Source: Methylobacteriaceae bacterium (lineage in GTDB: Bacteria; Pseudomonadota; Alphaproteobacteria; Rhizobiales; Beijerinckiaceae). Taken from it: 37,051 nt of DNA. Position 1 is the first letter of the stretch; each line of letters begins with the position of its first letter. A model generated the notes under the pieces. That model was not told the DNA's origin. It saw only the letters and a list, made by a program, of their open reading frames with translations, and did no database searches. The stretch covers positions 1 through 37,051 of the forward strand of contig JAFAME010000220.1 in the NCBI GenBank assembly GCA_019233695.1, given 5' to 3'. This document shows positions 1-7,051 of the stretch, one piece after another. Made by a program: the position numbers and the translations under genes.

Positions 1-963
1 GGCCTCTGGCGCCTGGCCAAGCGCGTGGTGACCTCGCCGTCGAGCGAGACGCACTACCTACAGGACCCCGATGGGCACATCATCGCCGAGACCGACGGCA
101 GCGGCAACACGACCCGCGAGTACATCTGGCTGGACGACATGCCGATCGCCGTGATCGACGGCGTGAACACCCCCTCGCCGACGACCTACTACGTCCACAC
201 CGACCACCTGATGCGTCCGATCGCCATGACGGACAAAAACGCCACCATCGTGTGGAGCGCGGTGTACAAACCGTTCGGCGAGGTGCTCTCGATCACCGGC
301 ACGCCGGTGATGAACGCCCGCTTCCCCGGCCAGTGGTTCCAGCTCGAGACCGGGTTGCATTACAATTGGCACCGGCACTACGACCCGACGCTTGGAAGAT
401 ATCTCCAGCCCGATCCTCTTGGGTTCGTGAGCGGGTCAAATGTGTACTCGTACGTGAGGCAGAACCCTCTGCGCGCTACGGATCGCTTTGGCCTACAGAT
501 GGCGGAGCCAGAGGAGGTTGAACCAGATCCAAAAGAAGAGGAGACCGCGCGGGAGAGAGACATTTGGAGCGAGATGAACGAAGCGGGGCGAGAAGAAAGT
601 AACCGTCGCAAGGGAGCGTTCTGTCCCGTTCCACCCAGCGCGGCCAAGCCCGCTGCTCCCTGGACACCCGATTTCATTGTGACGTCGGGGGGTGATATCG
701 CTCCCGTACCCGGGGGAGCAACTGGTCCCTTCCCCACGAACAACCCCGGTTTTCAGTTCAATGGTGGGGCTGGGGGAAACGGCCTCGCTCCTAACGTGAC
801 CGACTTGCGGATTATGGACCCAAATGCACGAAATCCAACCGGATACGCAAACTATGGAAGTGCACAAGCTAACGGCGGGTGGCAATCGGTAAATCCCTAT
901 ACCGGACAATCGATTGCGCCGAGCAGCCCTTGGTGGCATATACCAATTAACACAGGACGATAA
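1..963 (+). CDS. Rhs-family polymorphic toxin, C-terminal part (5' end outside window)
   Basis: The reading frame is open from base 1, so the gene begins upstream and only the last 320 residues are seen. The first ~165 residues are the end of an Rhs/YD-repeat core. They contain a YYVHTDHL segment and end in the conserved closing motif (DPLGF, then NVYSYVRQNP, then DRFGL), after which Rhs proteins carry a variable toxic tip. The tip here is about 155 residues. It starts with an acidic stretch, continues through a Pro/Gly-rich linker and ends with a segment around GYANYG, VNPYTG and SPWWHIP that resembles tails I recall from other Rhs proteins. I do not recognise a catalytic motif in it. Base composition becomes less GC-rich after the core, as usual for swapped tips. 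Known of the family: the core forms a shell around the tip, which is delivered to neighbouring cells. Toxicity of this tip is inferred. Confidence 0.85.
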   Translation, partial: GLWRLAKRVVTSPSSETHYLQDPDGHIIAETDGSGNTTREYIWLDDMPIAVIDGVNTPSPTTYYVHTDHLMRPIAMTDKNATIVWSAVYKPFGEVLSITGTPVMNARFPGQWFQLETGLHYNWHRHYDPTLGRYLQPDPLGFVSGSNVYSYVRQNPLRATDRFGLQMAEPEEVEPDPKEEETARERDIWSEMNEAGREESNRRKGAFCPVPPSAAKPAAPWTPDFIVTSGGDIAPVPGGATGPFPTNNPGFQFNGGAGGNGLAPNVTDLRIMDPNARNPTGYANYGSAQANGGWQSVNPYTGQSIAPSSPWWHIPINTGR

Positions 964-966
964 AAA

Positions 967-1341
967 ATGAAGAACGACACTGAATCTATTCGGACTAAAA
1001 ACGAAGCTCTTGGTAGACTTGGTGACGCACGGCTGACCTCGGTCCAATTCGTCATGAACTACTTGGTATTAGGATTCGACGAAAAGGGTGCTTTAACGAC
1101 ATTCGTATGGCCGGAGATACATTGTAATGGAAACAATATAGTCTTCAATACACCGGGATATAGAGATGAACTGTGCTCACTGATCGAGAAGGTTGCAAAG
1201 ACATTCACTATCGATATAAACGAAACAATCCGTATCGATTTTGAGAATGGCACTGAATTGTGGATACCTTTACAGTCATATAAAGCTTCCGGGGAAAGAG
1301 CGATTTTGACCGGTCCTCAGCATTACCTATTCGTGTTCTAG
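967..1341 (+). CDS. Candidate immunity protein for the Rhs tip
   Basis: This 124-residue protein begins three bases after the Rhs stop codon, so the two are probably co-transcribed and translationally coupled. It is clearly more AT-rich than the rest of the window, which is typical of Rhs/CDI immunity genes. The protein has no signal peptide or membrane segment and appears to be a small soluble alpha/beta protein. It has a SVQFVMNYLVL segment near residues 18-28 and GYRDELCSLI near residues 59-68. These remind me of a family of small uncharacterised proteins, but I cannot assign a named family. The immunity role is inferred only from position, size and composition. Confidence 0.65.
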   Translation: MKNDTESIRTKNEALGRLGDARLTSVQFVMNYLVLGFDEKGALTTFVWPEIHCNGNNIVFNTPGYRDELCSLIEKVAKTFTIDINETIRIDFENGTELWIPLQSYKASGERAILTGPQHYLFVF

Positions 1342-1352
1342 CCCCGCCCGGA

Positions 1353-1412
1353 TTACGGTGGACACGACCGTATTGAGAGCTAGCTATCTAGGGTTTACGG
1401 TGACACGACCGT
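1353..1412. repeat. Direct repeat of an 18-19 bp unit
   Basis: TTACGGTGGACACGACCGT (1353-1371) recurs as TTACGGTGACACGACCGT (1395-1412). The copies differ by one G and lie 42 bp apart start to start. Each has a partly palindromic outline (ACGGT ... ACCGT). They lie just after the immunity gene, where they could be a scar of insertion-sequence ends or binding sites. No transposase is present nearby. Confidence 0.5.
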
Positions 1413-1486
1413 CTTTACCCTTTTCAATGCGCGGTCCATCGCCTCCTTGCGCCCGCGTCTGCCGGGCCGACTGACGCGCCCAGCGG

Positions 1487-1592
1487 TGTCATCCCGGCCG
1501 GAGCGAAGCGGAGAGCCGGGGTCCGGCGCCGGATCCCGGAGAGCGCTTGGCGCTTCCGGGATGACAAGAGTCGGTTTTATCGAAATCGATGG
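1487..1592 (+). repeat. Dispersed palindromic repeat, family 1, copy 1
   Basis: This copy starts with TGTCATCCCGGCC and ends with TTCCGGGATGACA, followed by a less conserved flank (tcggtttt...tcgatgg). The ends are inverted repeats of each other, and the inner part also pairs (AGCGGAGAGCC region, GCGCCGGATCC centre). The same element occurs at 5786, 19226, 27517 and 30599. It is non-coding and of the REP/BIME type. Confidence 0.85.
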
Positions 1593-1626
1593 TCTAGCCT
1601 CAGCTGCGGCCTTTTTCGTCGGCCGC

Positions 1627-1881
1627 TCAATGCAGCCCGATCGGCGTCAGCGACGCGATCCCGTCATTCGAATTGGCGTTGATCTGGTTTGTCCCGTAGG
1701 ACTGCAGCACGCCGCCGTTGTTTACCCCGACGCCCGTCGGATTGCCGGCGATCGAGGAGCCGCCGAGGCGGATGGTGGTTTTCCGGCCGTCGGCGATGAC
1801 GCCGAACCCTGCCGAAGACCGCGGCCCGATCGGGCTAATCTCTGCGCTTGTTGGCGGTTCAAGCCTCGTCGGGGCGAACAA
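1627..1881 (-). pseudogene. Remnant of a right-handed beta-helix protein (C-terminal fragment)
   Basis: Read on the minus strand, this 84-codon stretch contains a typical end of a secreted parallel beta-helix protein: a rung-like stretch (IRLGGSSIAGNPTGV), then NNGGVLQSYGTNQI and a final NDGIASLTPIGLH. Full-length proteins of this type are several hundred residues long with a signal peptide. Nothing upstream on the minus strand continues the protein. The first ~20 residues do not look like a natural start. I read it as the surviving 3' end of a larger gene. Confidence 0.6.
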
Positions 1882-2673
1882 AAAAAAGGGCCCGCAGGTC
1901 GTGGCCGATCCGGCAGGCCAGTTTGGCCGCGTGAATGATCCAGAAAAACAACAGTTTTAAGGGCCATCGCATGGCCAAGCGAGCCCTATGCGGGGTCATC
2001 TCCGATCGAGGGGAGACCAAGAGGCGGTTCTTTGCCGTGCTGCATATGGCGGGATCAAGTCGCCGGCAGATGCGCCGCTGCGGCTTCTTCCTTTTCTGCC
2101 CGGGAACTCTGTGTCCGGTCAGGCAAAGTGACGCCCTCTTTGCAAATGAAACGAACTGCCCGCGGCTGCCCCAAAGGTCGCGGGCTTTTTGCCGCCGCAT
2201 TCTGTCGCCGATCGCGAGCGCCGCGACCAGGATCCGCTGTGGGTCTTCATTTTGGCACAATCCGCTATGGCACGGGGTTTGCCGCTGGTTGTCGCCGCTT
2301 GTGGGTGGGGCTTGGGCTGGAACCCTAGAGCGGCTGGCGCGCAGCGCTCGCCCCCGTACCGCCGCATCACGGGCGCAGGGCGCTGCGTGCTGTTTCCTTT
2401 CGTGGGTGTGCGGCCACACCGAATTCCCGGACCAGCGGCGGCTCGCCTCCAAGGAGCGTACAGCCTGGCTGATCGCCGATCGGAATCACTGCCGTTCGGC
2501 GGCCGCTTTACAGAAATTGCGGTGCTGGGCGACCTTGAGGAGCGCCTGCACGCCGTCAAGTGCACCCTGCCTGACTGTACAGTTTTGCTTCATAGCCCAT
2601 CGATATTATCGCGGATAGTCGCCTGCGGGAAGCGGCCGTATACCGGATTGGCAAGTCACAAGGAGCTTTCGCC
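1882..2673. other. Gene-poor stretch
   Basis: Open frames exist on both strands here, but they are rich in Arg, Cys, Ser and Trp, lack recognisable motifs and overlap each other, as chance frames in GC-rich DNA do. The only clear signals are the hairpin at 2158-2190 and the ribosome binding site of the next gene (AGGAG at 2661-2665). Confidence 0.5.
2158..2190 (+). terminator. Intrinsic terminator-like hairpin
   Basis: GCCCGCG (2158-2164) pairs perfectly with CGCGGGC (2179-2185) across a 14-base loop and is followed immediately by five T. No gene directly upstream on the plus strand is convincing, so it may end a small RNA or be a relic. Confidence 0.6.
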
Positions 2674-3042
2674 ATGGCCGACCAATCGTACGCCGAAACC
2701 CAAGCTTCTACGTCAGCGGCGACAGGTGTCCTTGCGTTGCTTAAAGCAAAGCCTAGCGTAACACGCGAGCGTGTCATGGCCATCATGCCAGCTGAAATAC
2801 GCGCGACACTCCAACTCTACCTCGATGGGAAAATCCGCGAATGGTACTCGCGGGAAGATGGCAAGGGGGGCGTTTTTCTCCTGAATACTGGAGACGTCGC
2901 AGAGGCAAAGTCCATCATGGAGTCTTTGCCGCTCGCCAAAGAGAACATACTGGATCACGAGTATATTCCAGTCGGCCCGCTGATGCCGTTACGTCTGCTG
3001 ATGGGTAACCAACCAGCCAAGCAGCAACCAGGCAGCCCCTGA
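2674..3042 (+). CDS. Small protein resembling YciI / muconolactone-isomerase-type ferredoxin-fold proteins
   Basis: The protein has 122 residues, with a good ribosome binding site (AGGAG, eight bases before ATG). After a variable N-terminus (~25 residues) comes VTRERVMAIMPAEIRATLQLYLDG, then a strand with KGGVFLLNTGD, a helix VAEAKSIMESLPLAKE and HEYIPVGPLMPLRLLM. This order (helix, strand, 'GDVAEAKSIMESLP' helix, strand ending at a Pro-Leu motif) matches small dimeric alpha/beta proteins of the YciI / muconolactone-isomerase / Dabb group. No catalytic residues can be assigned. It stands alone, without operon partners. Confidence 0.6.
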   Translation: MADQSYAETQASTSAATGVLALLKAKPSVTRERVMAIMPAEIRATLQLYLDGKIREWYSREDGKGGVFLLNTGDVAEAKSIMESLPLAKENILDHEYIPVGPLMPLRLLMGNQPAKQQPGSP

Positions 3043-3191
3043 ACACAGCGCTGGCGTGGCAGGCGACACTGAAGCCGCAAAGGCCTGGTTCGCGGAGCTG
3101 CGCGGGCCACCGCCTCACCAAATCTCCGCGTCGCAACGGGTCCGGATTTCGCGGGGAGGATAAAGCTAATGTACGGCCTCACTCTCCAATT

Positions 3192-3207
3192 ATGAATAAA
3201 TATTCAT
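3192..3207. promoter_or_regulatory. AT-rich perfect palindrome, possible operator
   Basis: ATGAATA and TATTCAT form 7-bp arms around AA. This is the most AT-rich point in a GC-rich intergenic region, about 90 bp before the secreted Arg/Trp-rich protein. A second small palindrome (GTTGA-GT-TCAAC) lies near 3254. Its role as a protein-binding site is inferred. Confidence 0.35.
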
Positions 3208-3294
3208 CCAGACAAAGCGGTCAGATCGAATGGAACTTAGCAGTCTACCCCGCGTTGAGTTCAACTGTAACAAATGTCAGCCGGGATGATGACC

Positions 3295-3609
3295 ATGAAC
3301 CGACGCACAATATTTGCCTTGTCGATTGCAATCTCTGGAGGCGTGGCGGCATTGGCGGCCCCAATTCCGGCCGGAGCTGCGGTTCAGTTGCCGGGACTTT
3401 CGAGCCAGGTGACCGCGCCCTTGCAATTGGTTCAGGATCAAGGGGATGAGTGGCGTCGGCGCGAGGGCGGCGACGATTGGCGCTGGCGGTGGCGTCGCGA
3501 GAGGGAACGCGATTGGCGCGGGGAGCGCGCTTGGCGCGGGGAGGGCGATTGGCGCTGGCGCCATCGCCGCCATCGGGAAGGCGAGGGAGACGAGGGCGAG
3601 CCGCGCTAG
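3295..3609 (+). CDS. Secreted Arg/Trp/Glu-rich low-complexity protein
   Basis: I choose the ATG at 3295, which gives MNRRTIF followed by a hydrophobic stretch and an Ala-rich end (APIPAGAA), a typical Sec signal peptide. In-frame ATGs at 3274, 3286 and 3289 are possible alternatives. The mature protein has a short linker (VQLPGLSSQV, LQLVQDQGD) and then a tail of about 55 residues built from imperfect repeats of D-W-R-W-R, R-E-R and G-E-x-x-W-R units, ending GEGDEGEPR. Small periplasmic proteins with Arg/Trp/His-rich tails are frequent in Hyphomicrobiales. Their function is unknown to me. The coding DNA is itself repetitive (ggcgcgggga, gattggcgc). Confidence 0.6.
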   Translation: MNRRTIFALSIAISGGVAALAAPIPAGAAVQLPGLSSQVTAPLQLVQDQGDEWRRREGGDDWRWRWRRERERDWRGERAWRGEGDWRWRHRRHREGEGDEGEPR

Positions 3610-3673
3610 AGTGCGCCGCGCTATCCAGGGAACGATAGTTACGGCATTTCGGGTGCCCTCACGATCCGCAACG

Positions 3674-3862
3674 CGTCATGCCTGGCCTTGTGCTGCCTTG
3701 TGCCGGGCATCCACGCCGCGCCCGAGGCGCCTATGGACGAGGTTTTGTTGAAGTCGTGTTGCGTGGATGGCCAGGATAACCGGGGCAAGCCCGGCCATGC
3801 CTGGGCATGACGAAAGAGGCTTCGGCCGAGTGCCGCCCCGTCAAACAGACTGCTCTTCATTT
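3674..3862 (+). repeat. Dispersed palindromic repeat, family 2, copy 1
   Basis: The element begins CGTCATGCCTGGCCTTGTGC, includes GTGCCGGGCATCCACGCCGC and GGCAAGCCCGGCCATG, and ends near CAAACAGACTGCTCTTCAT. Its two halves are inverted (CGTCATGCCTGG at the left, CCTGGGCATGACG in the right half). The second copy is at 36717-36890, and the two can be followed along nearly their whole length. It contains no gene. Confidence 0.8.
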
Positions 3863-3962
3863 CTCGCCACAGCCTGCCGCTTGCAGGGAGAGGGGCGGCC
3901 AGCCGGCGCGAAACGACCGACGACCGCAATCCCGCTATTCCGCTGCTGACGCGCGGGCCGGG

Positions 3963-4007
3963 TTGACAAACCGCGCTGCCGCCGCTATCTAACTGTATAG
4001 TTAGATA
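3963..4007 (+). promoter_or_regulatory. Promoter and operator of the arsR-SRPBCC-DUF899 operon
   Basis: A perfect -35 hexamer TTGACA (3963-3968) is followed after 17 bp by TATCTA (3986-3991) as the -10. The -10 is the left end of a 22-bp palindrome: TATCTAACT (3986-3994), GTAT, AGTTAGATA (3999-4007). A dimeric ArsR-family repressor bound there would cover the -10 and the start point. The regulator gene begins 22 bp downstream, so autorepression is likely. Confidence 0.8.
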
Positions 4008-4028
4008 ACCGGATGGCTTGCTTTCGCC

Positions 4029-4385
4029 ATGACCCCCGACCGCCTCAGCGCCACCTTCTCGGCGCTCGCCGACCCCACCCGACGCGCCATCCTGGCGCGC
4101 CTTGCCCTTGGGGAGGCCTCGGTCGGCGAACTTGCCAAACCCTTTCAGATGAGCGGGCCGGGCGTCTCCAAGCACCTGAAGGTGCTGGAGCGCGCCGGCC
4201 TCATCGTGCGCGGCCGCGAGGCGCAGTGGCGGCCGTGCCGGCTCGCCGCGGCCCCGCTGAAGGACGCCGCCGAGTGGCTCGACCAATACCGCCGCTTCTG
4301 GGAGGCAAGCTTCGAGCGCCTGGACGAGTACCTTGGCGACCTGCAGGCGAAAGGAGCCGGACGTGGCCGAAGGCAGAAGCGCTGA
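4029..4385 (+). CDS. ArsR-family winged-helix transcriptional repressor
   Basis: The protein has 118 residues. The N-terminal half is the winged helix: SALADPTRRAILARLALGE (helices 1-2), VGELAKPFQMSGPGVSKHL (recognition helix, residues ~38-56), then KVLERAGLIVRGREAQWRPC (wing). The C-terminal part (LDQYRRFWEASFERLDEYL) is the dimerisation helix typical of the metal-independent ArsR subgroup paired with SRPBCC/AHSA1 genes. No cysteine pair of the metal-sensing type is present in the recognition helix. The next gene starts inside its last codons, so the two are translationally coupled. It probably represses its own promoter through the palindrome at 3986-4007. The effector is unknown. Confidence 0.9.
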   Translation: MTPDRLSATFSALADPTRRAILARLALGEASVGELAKPFQMSGPGVSKHLKVLERAGLIVRGREAQWRPCRLAAAPLKDAAEWLDQYRRFWEASFERLDEYLGDLQAKGAGRGRRQKR

Positions 4386-4842
4386 TCCGACCGTCGAGCC
4401 GGCGCAGCGCGTGCTCGCCTTCACGCGCGTTTTCGATGCCCCCCGCGCACTCGTATATGACGCCTTCGTCAACCCCGAGCACGCGCTCAAATGGATGGGG
4501 CCGCGCAGCCACCCGGTGGTTCACATCGAAGGCGACGTGCGGTCCGGCGGACAATGGCGCGCCTGCCTGCGCGCCGCCGACGGCAGCGGCGAGCTCTGGC
4601 AAGGCGGCGTCTATCGAGAGGTCGTGCCCGGCGAGCGCCTGGTGTTCACCTTCGCCTGGGACGAGGAGGGCGGCCGCAGCGGCCCGGAAACGCTCATCAC
4701 CATCACTTTCGCCGATCAGGGAAAGAAGACGTTGATGACGTTTTGTCAGGCCGTCTTCGACACCGAGGCGAACCGCGACGGGCACCGGACGGGCTGGAAC
4801 AGCGCCTTCGATCGGCTGGCGGATTTCCTCTTGCGGCCTTGA
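4363..4842 (+). CDS. SRPBCC / AHSA1 (START-like) domain protein
   Basis: I take the GTG at 4363, because AAAGGAG lies about eight bases before it and it overlaps the arsR stop by 23 bases. A longer frame from 4333 lacks that support. The 159-residue protein has the AHSA1 pattern: FTRVFDAPRALVYDAFVNPEHALKWMGP at the N-terminus, DVRSGGQWRACL in the middle, GVYREVVPGERLVFTFAW, and a C-terminal helix after GHRTGWNSAFDRLADFL. This fold makes a helix-grip cavity for hydrophobic ligands. Pairing with ArsR is a common arrangement, but the ligand is not known. Confidence 0.88.
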   Translation: MAEGRSADPTVEPAQRVLAFTRVFDAPRALVYDAFVNPEHALKWMGPRSHPVVHIEGDVRSGGQWRACLRAADGSGELWQGGVYREVVPGERLVFTFAWDEEGGRSGPETLITITFADQGKKTLMTFCQAVFDTEANRDGHRTGWNSAFDRLADFLLRP

Positions 4843-4885
4843 GCGCAGGATCCCCGATCGAGGCGCGCATCGACAGGAGAAGGCA

Positions 4886-5662
4886 ATGCAGCACGAGATC
4901 GTTTCCCGCGAAGAATGGCTGAAGGCGCGCATCGCCCTGCTCGCCAAGGAGAAGGCCTTCACCCGGTCGCGTGACGAGCTCGGCGCGCAGCGCCGGGCGC
5001 TGCCCTGGGTGAGGATCGACAAGCCCTACGTCTTCGACGGGCCCGCCGGCAAGGTGATGCTCGCCGAGCTCTTCGGCAGCCGCAGCCAGCTCTTCATAAA
5101 ACATTTCATGATGGCGCCCGGCCAGATCACCCAGTGTGTCGGATGCTCGCTCGAAGTCGATCACGTCGAGGGCCTCATCGAACACCTCGAAAACCACGAC
5201 GTCACCTATGCCGCCGTGGCGCGCGCCCCGATCGAGGAGATCGAGGCGGTGCGCCGGCGGATGAACTGGCGCTTCCCGTGGGTTTCGTCGTACCACAACG
5301 ATTTCAACTATGACTTTAACGTGTCCTTCACGCCCGCGGCGATCGCCGCCGGAAAAGCGTGCTACAATTTTCGCGAAATCAATCCTGGGATGGAAGATCT
5401 GTCCGGCGACAGCGTCTTCTTCAAGGATGAAGCCGGCCAGATCTTCCATACCTATTCGGTCTATGGCCGCGGCGGTGAGGATTTTCTCGGGATCTACAGG
5501 TTCCTCGACGTGATGCCGAAAGGACGGGACGAGAACGGGCCGTACCATTCGCTCGCCGACTGGGCACGGCCGCGCCATATGTACGACAAGCCCGGCACGG
5601 TCGAAGCCAACGGCCGCTATCACGCGCCCGGCTGCGGCTGCGCCGTTCATGGTGGAGCGTAG
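4886..5662 (+). CDS. DUF899 family thioredoxin-like protein
   Basis: The protein has 258 residues and follows the SRPBCC gene by 43 bp on the same strand, so it is probably the third gene of the arsR operon. DUF899 signatures are visible: SREEWLKARIALLAKEKAFTR at the N-terminus, LPWVRIDKPYVFDGPAGKV, the thioredoxin-like segment with MMAPGQITQCVGCSLEVDHV (CVGC near residues 91-94), WVSSYHNDFNYDFNVSF and the C-terminal DWARPRHMY. The C-terminus GCGCAVHGGA carries two further cysteines. The family is predicted to be redox-active, but no reaction is established that I can name. The start has an upstream AGGAGA. Confidence 0.85.
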   Translation: MQHEIVSREEWLKARIALLAKEKAFTRSRDELGAQRRALPWVRIDKPYVFDGPAGKVMLAELFGSRSQLFIKHFMMAPGQITQCVGCSLEVDHVEGLIEHLENHDVTYAAVARAPIEEIEAVRRRMNWRFPWVSSYHNDFNYDFNVSFTPAAIAAGKACYNFREINPGMEDLSGDSVFFKDEAGQIFHTYSVYGRGGEDFLGIYRFLDVMPKGRDENGPYHSLADWARPRHMYDKPGTVEANGRYHAPGCGCAVHGGA

Positions 5663-5785
5663 CGTACGTCCCAATTCATGAATGCATTTCGGCATTCACC
5701 GCATCCCGTGCCGCGATAACGTCCGCCATTCACCGCAAAGGCAAGGCGGTCTGCCCAGACCAGCGCGTTCCAAGATGCAGAGATC

Positions 5786-5885
5786 GTCATCCCGGAAGCC
5801 GCCCTTGCGGCTATCCGGGATCCGGCGCCGCGGGGGGCGGTGGCCTTGATCGGATTCCGGCTCTCCGCTCCGGCCCGGATGATGC
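5786..5885 (-). repeat. Dispersed palindromic repeat, family 1, copy 2 (diverged)
   Basis: It starts GTCATCCCGGAAGC, has the shared ATCCGGGATCCGGCGCC core and GGATTCCGGCTCTCCGCTCC, and ends CCCGGATGATGCC. The order of blocks matches the reverse orientation of copy 1. It is the most diverged of the five copies and sits between the DUF899 gene and the hydrolase gene. Confidence 0.75.
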
Positions 5886-5981
5886 CAACGATTCGAACTC
5901 CGGAAACGCTGACCTAGCTATGGGCGGGCGGGGGAGGCGCTTGGCCCGCCCGCGACGAGCCTGGCCCAAAGGAGCGGCTTC

Positions 5982-6911
5982 GTGTCGAAACAGCAGGCCC
6001 CCGCCAAGGCGGCGATTGCCCACGGCGAAGTCCGCGCCAATGGTGTGCGCCTGCACTATGCGCGGGTCGGGCGCGGCCCGCCGCTCGTGCTGCTGCACGG
6101 CTGGCCGGAGTTCTGGCTCACCTTCGAGCCGGTGATGATGCGCCTTGCCGACCGCTTCGACCTGATCGTGCCAGACCTGCGCGGTTTCGGTGACAGCGAG
6201 AAGCCGGATCGCGGCCCCTCGGACAGGGCAGGGGCAGCCGTCCACGCGCAGGATATCGCGGCCCTCATCGAGTCGCTCGGCCTCGACCGGGTCGTCATCG
6301 TCTGCCACGACATCGGTGCCATCGCGGCGCAGGTGCTGGCGCGCAAGGCGCCGCAGCAACTTGCCGGCCTGTTCTTCTTCAATTGCCCCCATTCCGGCAT
6401 CGGCCACAGATGGGCCGAGCCCGACCACCTGGCGCAGATCTGGTACCAATCGTTCAATCAGCAGCCCTTTGCTGCCGCGCTCGTCGGCTCCTCGCGCGAG
6501 GCCTGCCGGCTCTATATCGGCCATTTCCTGCGCCACTGGGCGGGCGGCAACCGCCACGCGTTCGACGATGTCCTGGAGGCCTTCGTCGACAATTTCCTCG
6601 CGGAGGGCAACCTGCAGGGCGGCTTCAACTGGTACATCAGCCAGAATGCCTCCCGGCTTGCCGCAATCCGGGGGCAGGCGCCGCGCGAACCGAAGATCAA
6701 AGTTCCCGCCTGCGTGCGCTGGGGCGACCGCGATCCGATCCTGCCCGTCGCCTGGGCCGACCGCCTCGGCGAGATCTTCGCCGAACTCGATTTTGCGCCC
6801 CTTGACGGGGTCGGGCACTTTGCGCATCGCGAGGCCCCGGATCGTGCCGCCCGCGAGATCGCCGGCTTCTGCGACCGGCTCGGCCACTCCACCACGCGGG
6901 CGCCGCCCTGA
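5982..6911 (+). CDS. Alpha/beta hydrolase, epoxide hydrolase / haloacid dehalogenase-like
   Basis: The 309-residue protein starts at GTG with AAAGGAG seven bases upstream. The oxyanion motif HGWPE is at residues 39-43. The nucleophile elbow is VCHDIG with Asp110, and the probable catalytic His279 lies in GHFAHREAP. DLRGFGDSEKP (65-75) is the standard segment before helix A. An aspartate nucleophile in place of serine places it with epoxide hydrolases and haloalkane/fluoroacetate dehalogenases. The cap domain (roughly residues 140-225) has YISQNASR. The substrate cannot be read from the sequence. The gene stands alone, between a family-1 repeat and dksA. Confidence 0.88.
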   Translation: MSKQQAPAKAAIAHGEVRANGVRLHYARVGRGPPLVLLHGWPEFWLTFEPVMMRLADRFDLIVPDLRGFGDSEKPDRGPSDRAGAAVHAQDIAALIESLGLDRVVIVCHDIGAIAAQVLARKAPQQLAGLFFFNCPHSGIGHRWAEPDHLAQIWYQSFNQQPFAAALVGSSREACRLYIGHFLRHWAGGNRHAFDDVLEAFVDNFLAEGNLQGGFNWYISQNASRLAAIRGQAPREPKIKVPACVRWGDRDPILPVAWADRLGEIFAELDFAPLDGVGHFAHREAPDRAAREIAGFCDRLGHSTTRAPP

Positions 6912-6990
6912 TTCGCGCCGCCGCCGGGTGTCGCCTCTCCGGCAAGCGCCTCACATTGCAAAATTAATCCGCCTCGGCCCATTCCCTCGA

Positions 6991-7019
6991 TTGTCTCCTT
7001 CGGCCGCCGTCGCTATAAG
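6991..7019 (+). promoter_or_regulatory. Predicted promoter of dksA
   Basis: TTGTCT (6991-6996) and TATAAG (7014-7019) are separated by 17 bp and lie about 33 bp before the ATG. Each is close to the vegetative sigma consensus. A GC-rich discriminator (acgcgcg) follows the -10. Confidence 0.5.
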
Positions 7020-7051
7020 ACGCGCGAAATTCGGCGGGGAGATACCAGGGG

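Noticed and set aside
1935-2618. 227-codon plus-strand frame
   Set aside because: No motif, Cys/Arg/Ser-rich, overlapped by other frames and crossed by a terminator-like hairpin.
3474-3600. Short repeats in the Arg/Trp-rich gene as a possible CRISPR or minisatellite
   Set aside because: Units are irregular, without constant spacers, and are explained by the repetitive coding sequence.
3639-5695. Long minus-strand open frames opposite the arsR, SRPBCC and DUF899 genes
   Set aside because: Biased Arg/Ala/Gly composition with no motifs, exactly opposite well-recognised genes. Typical of high-GC codon use.
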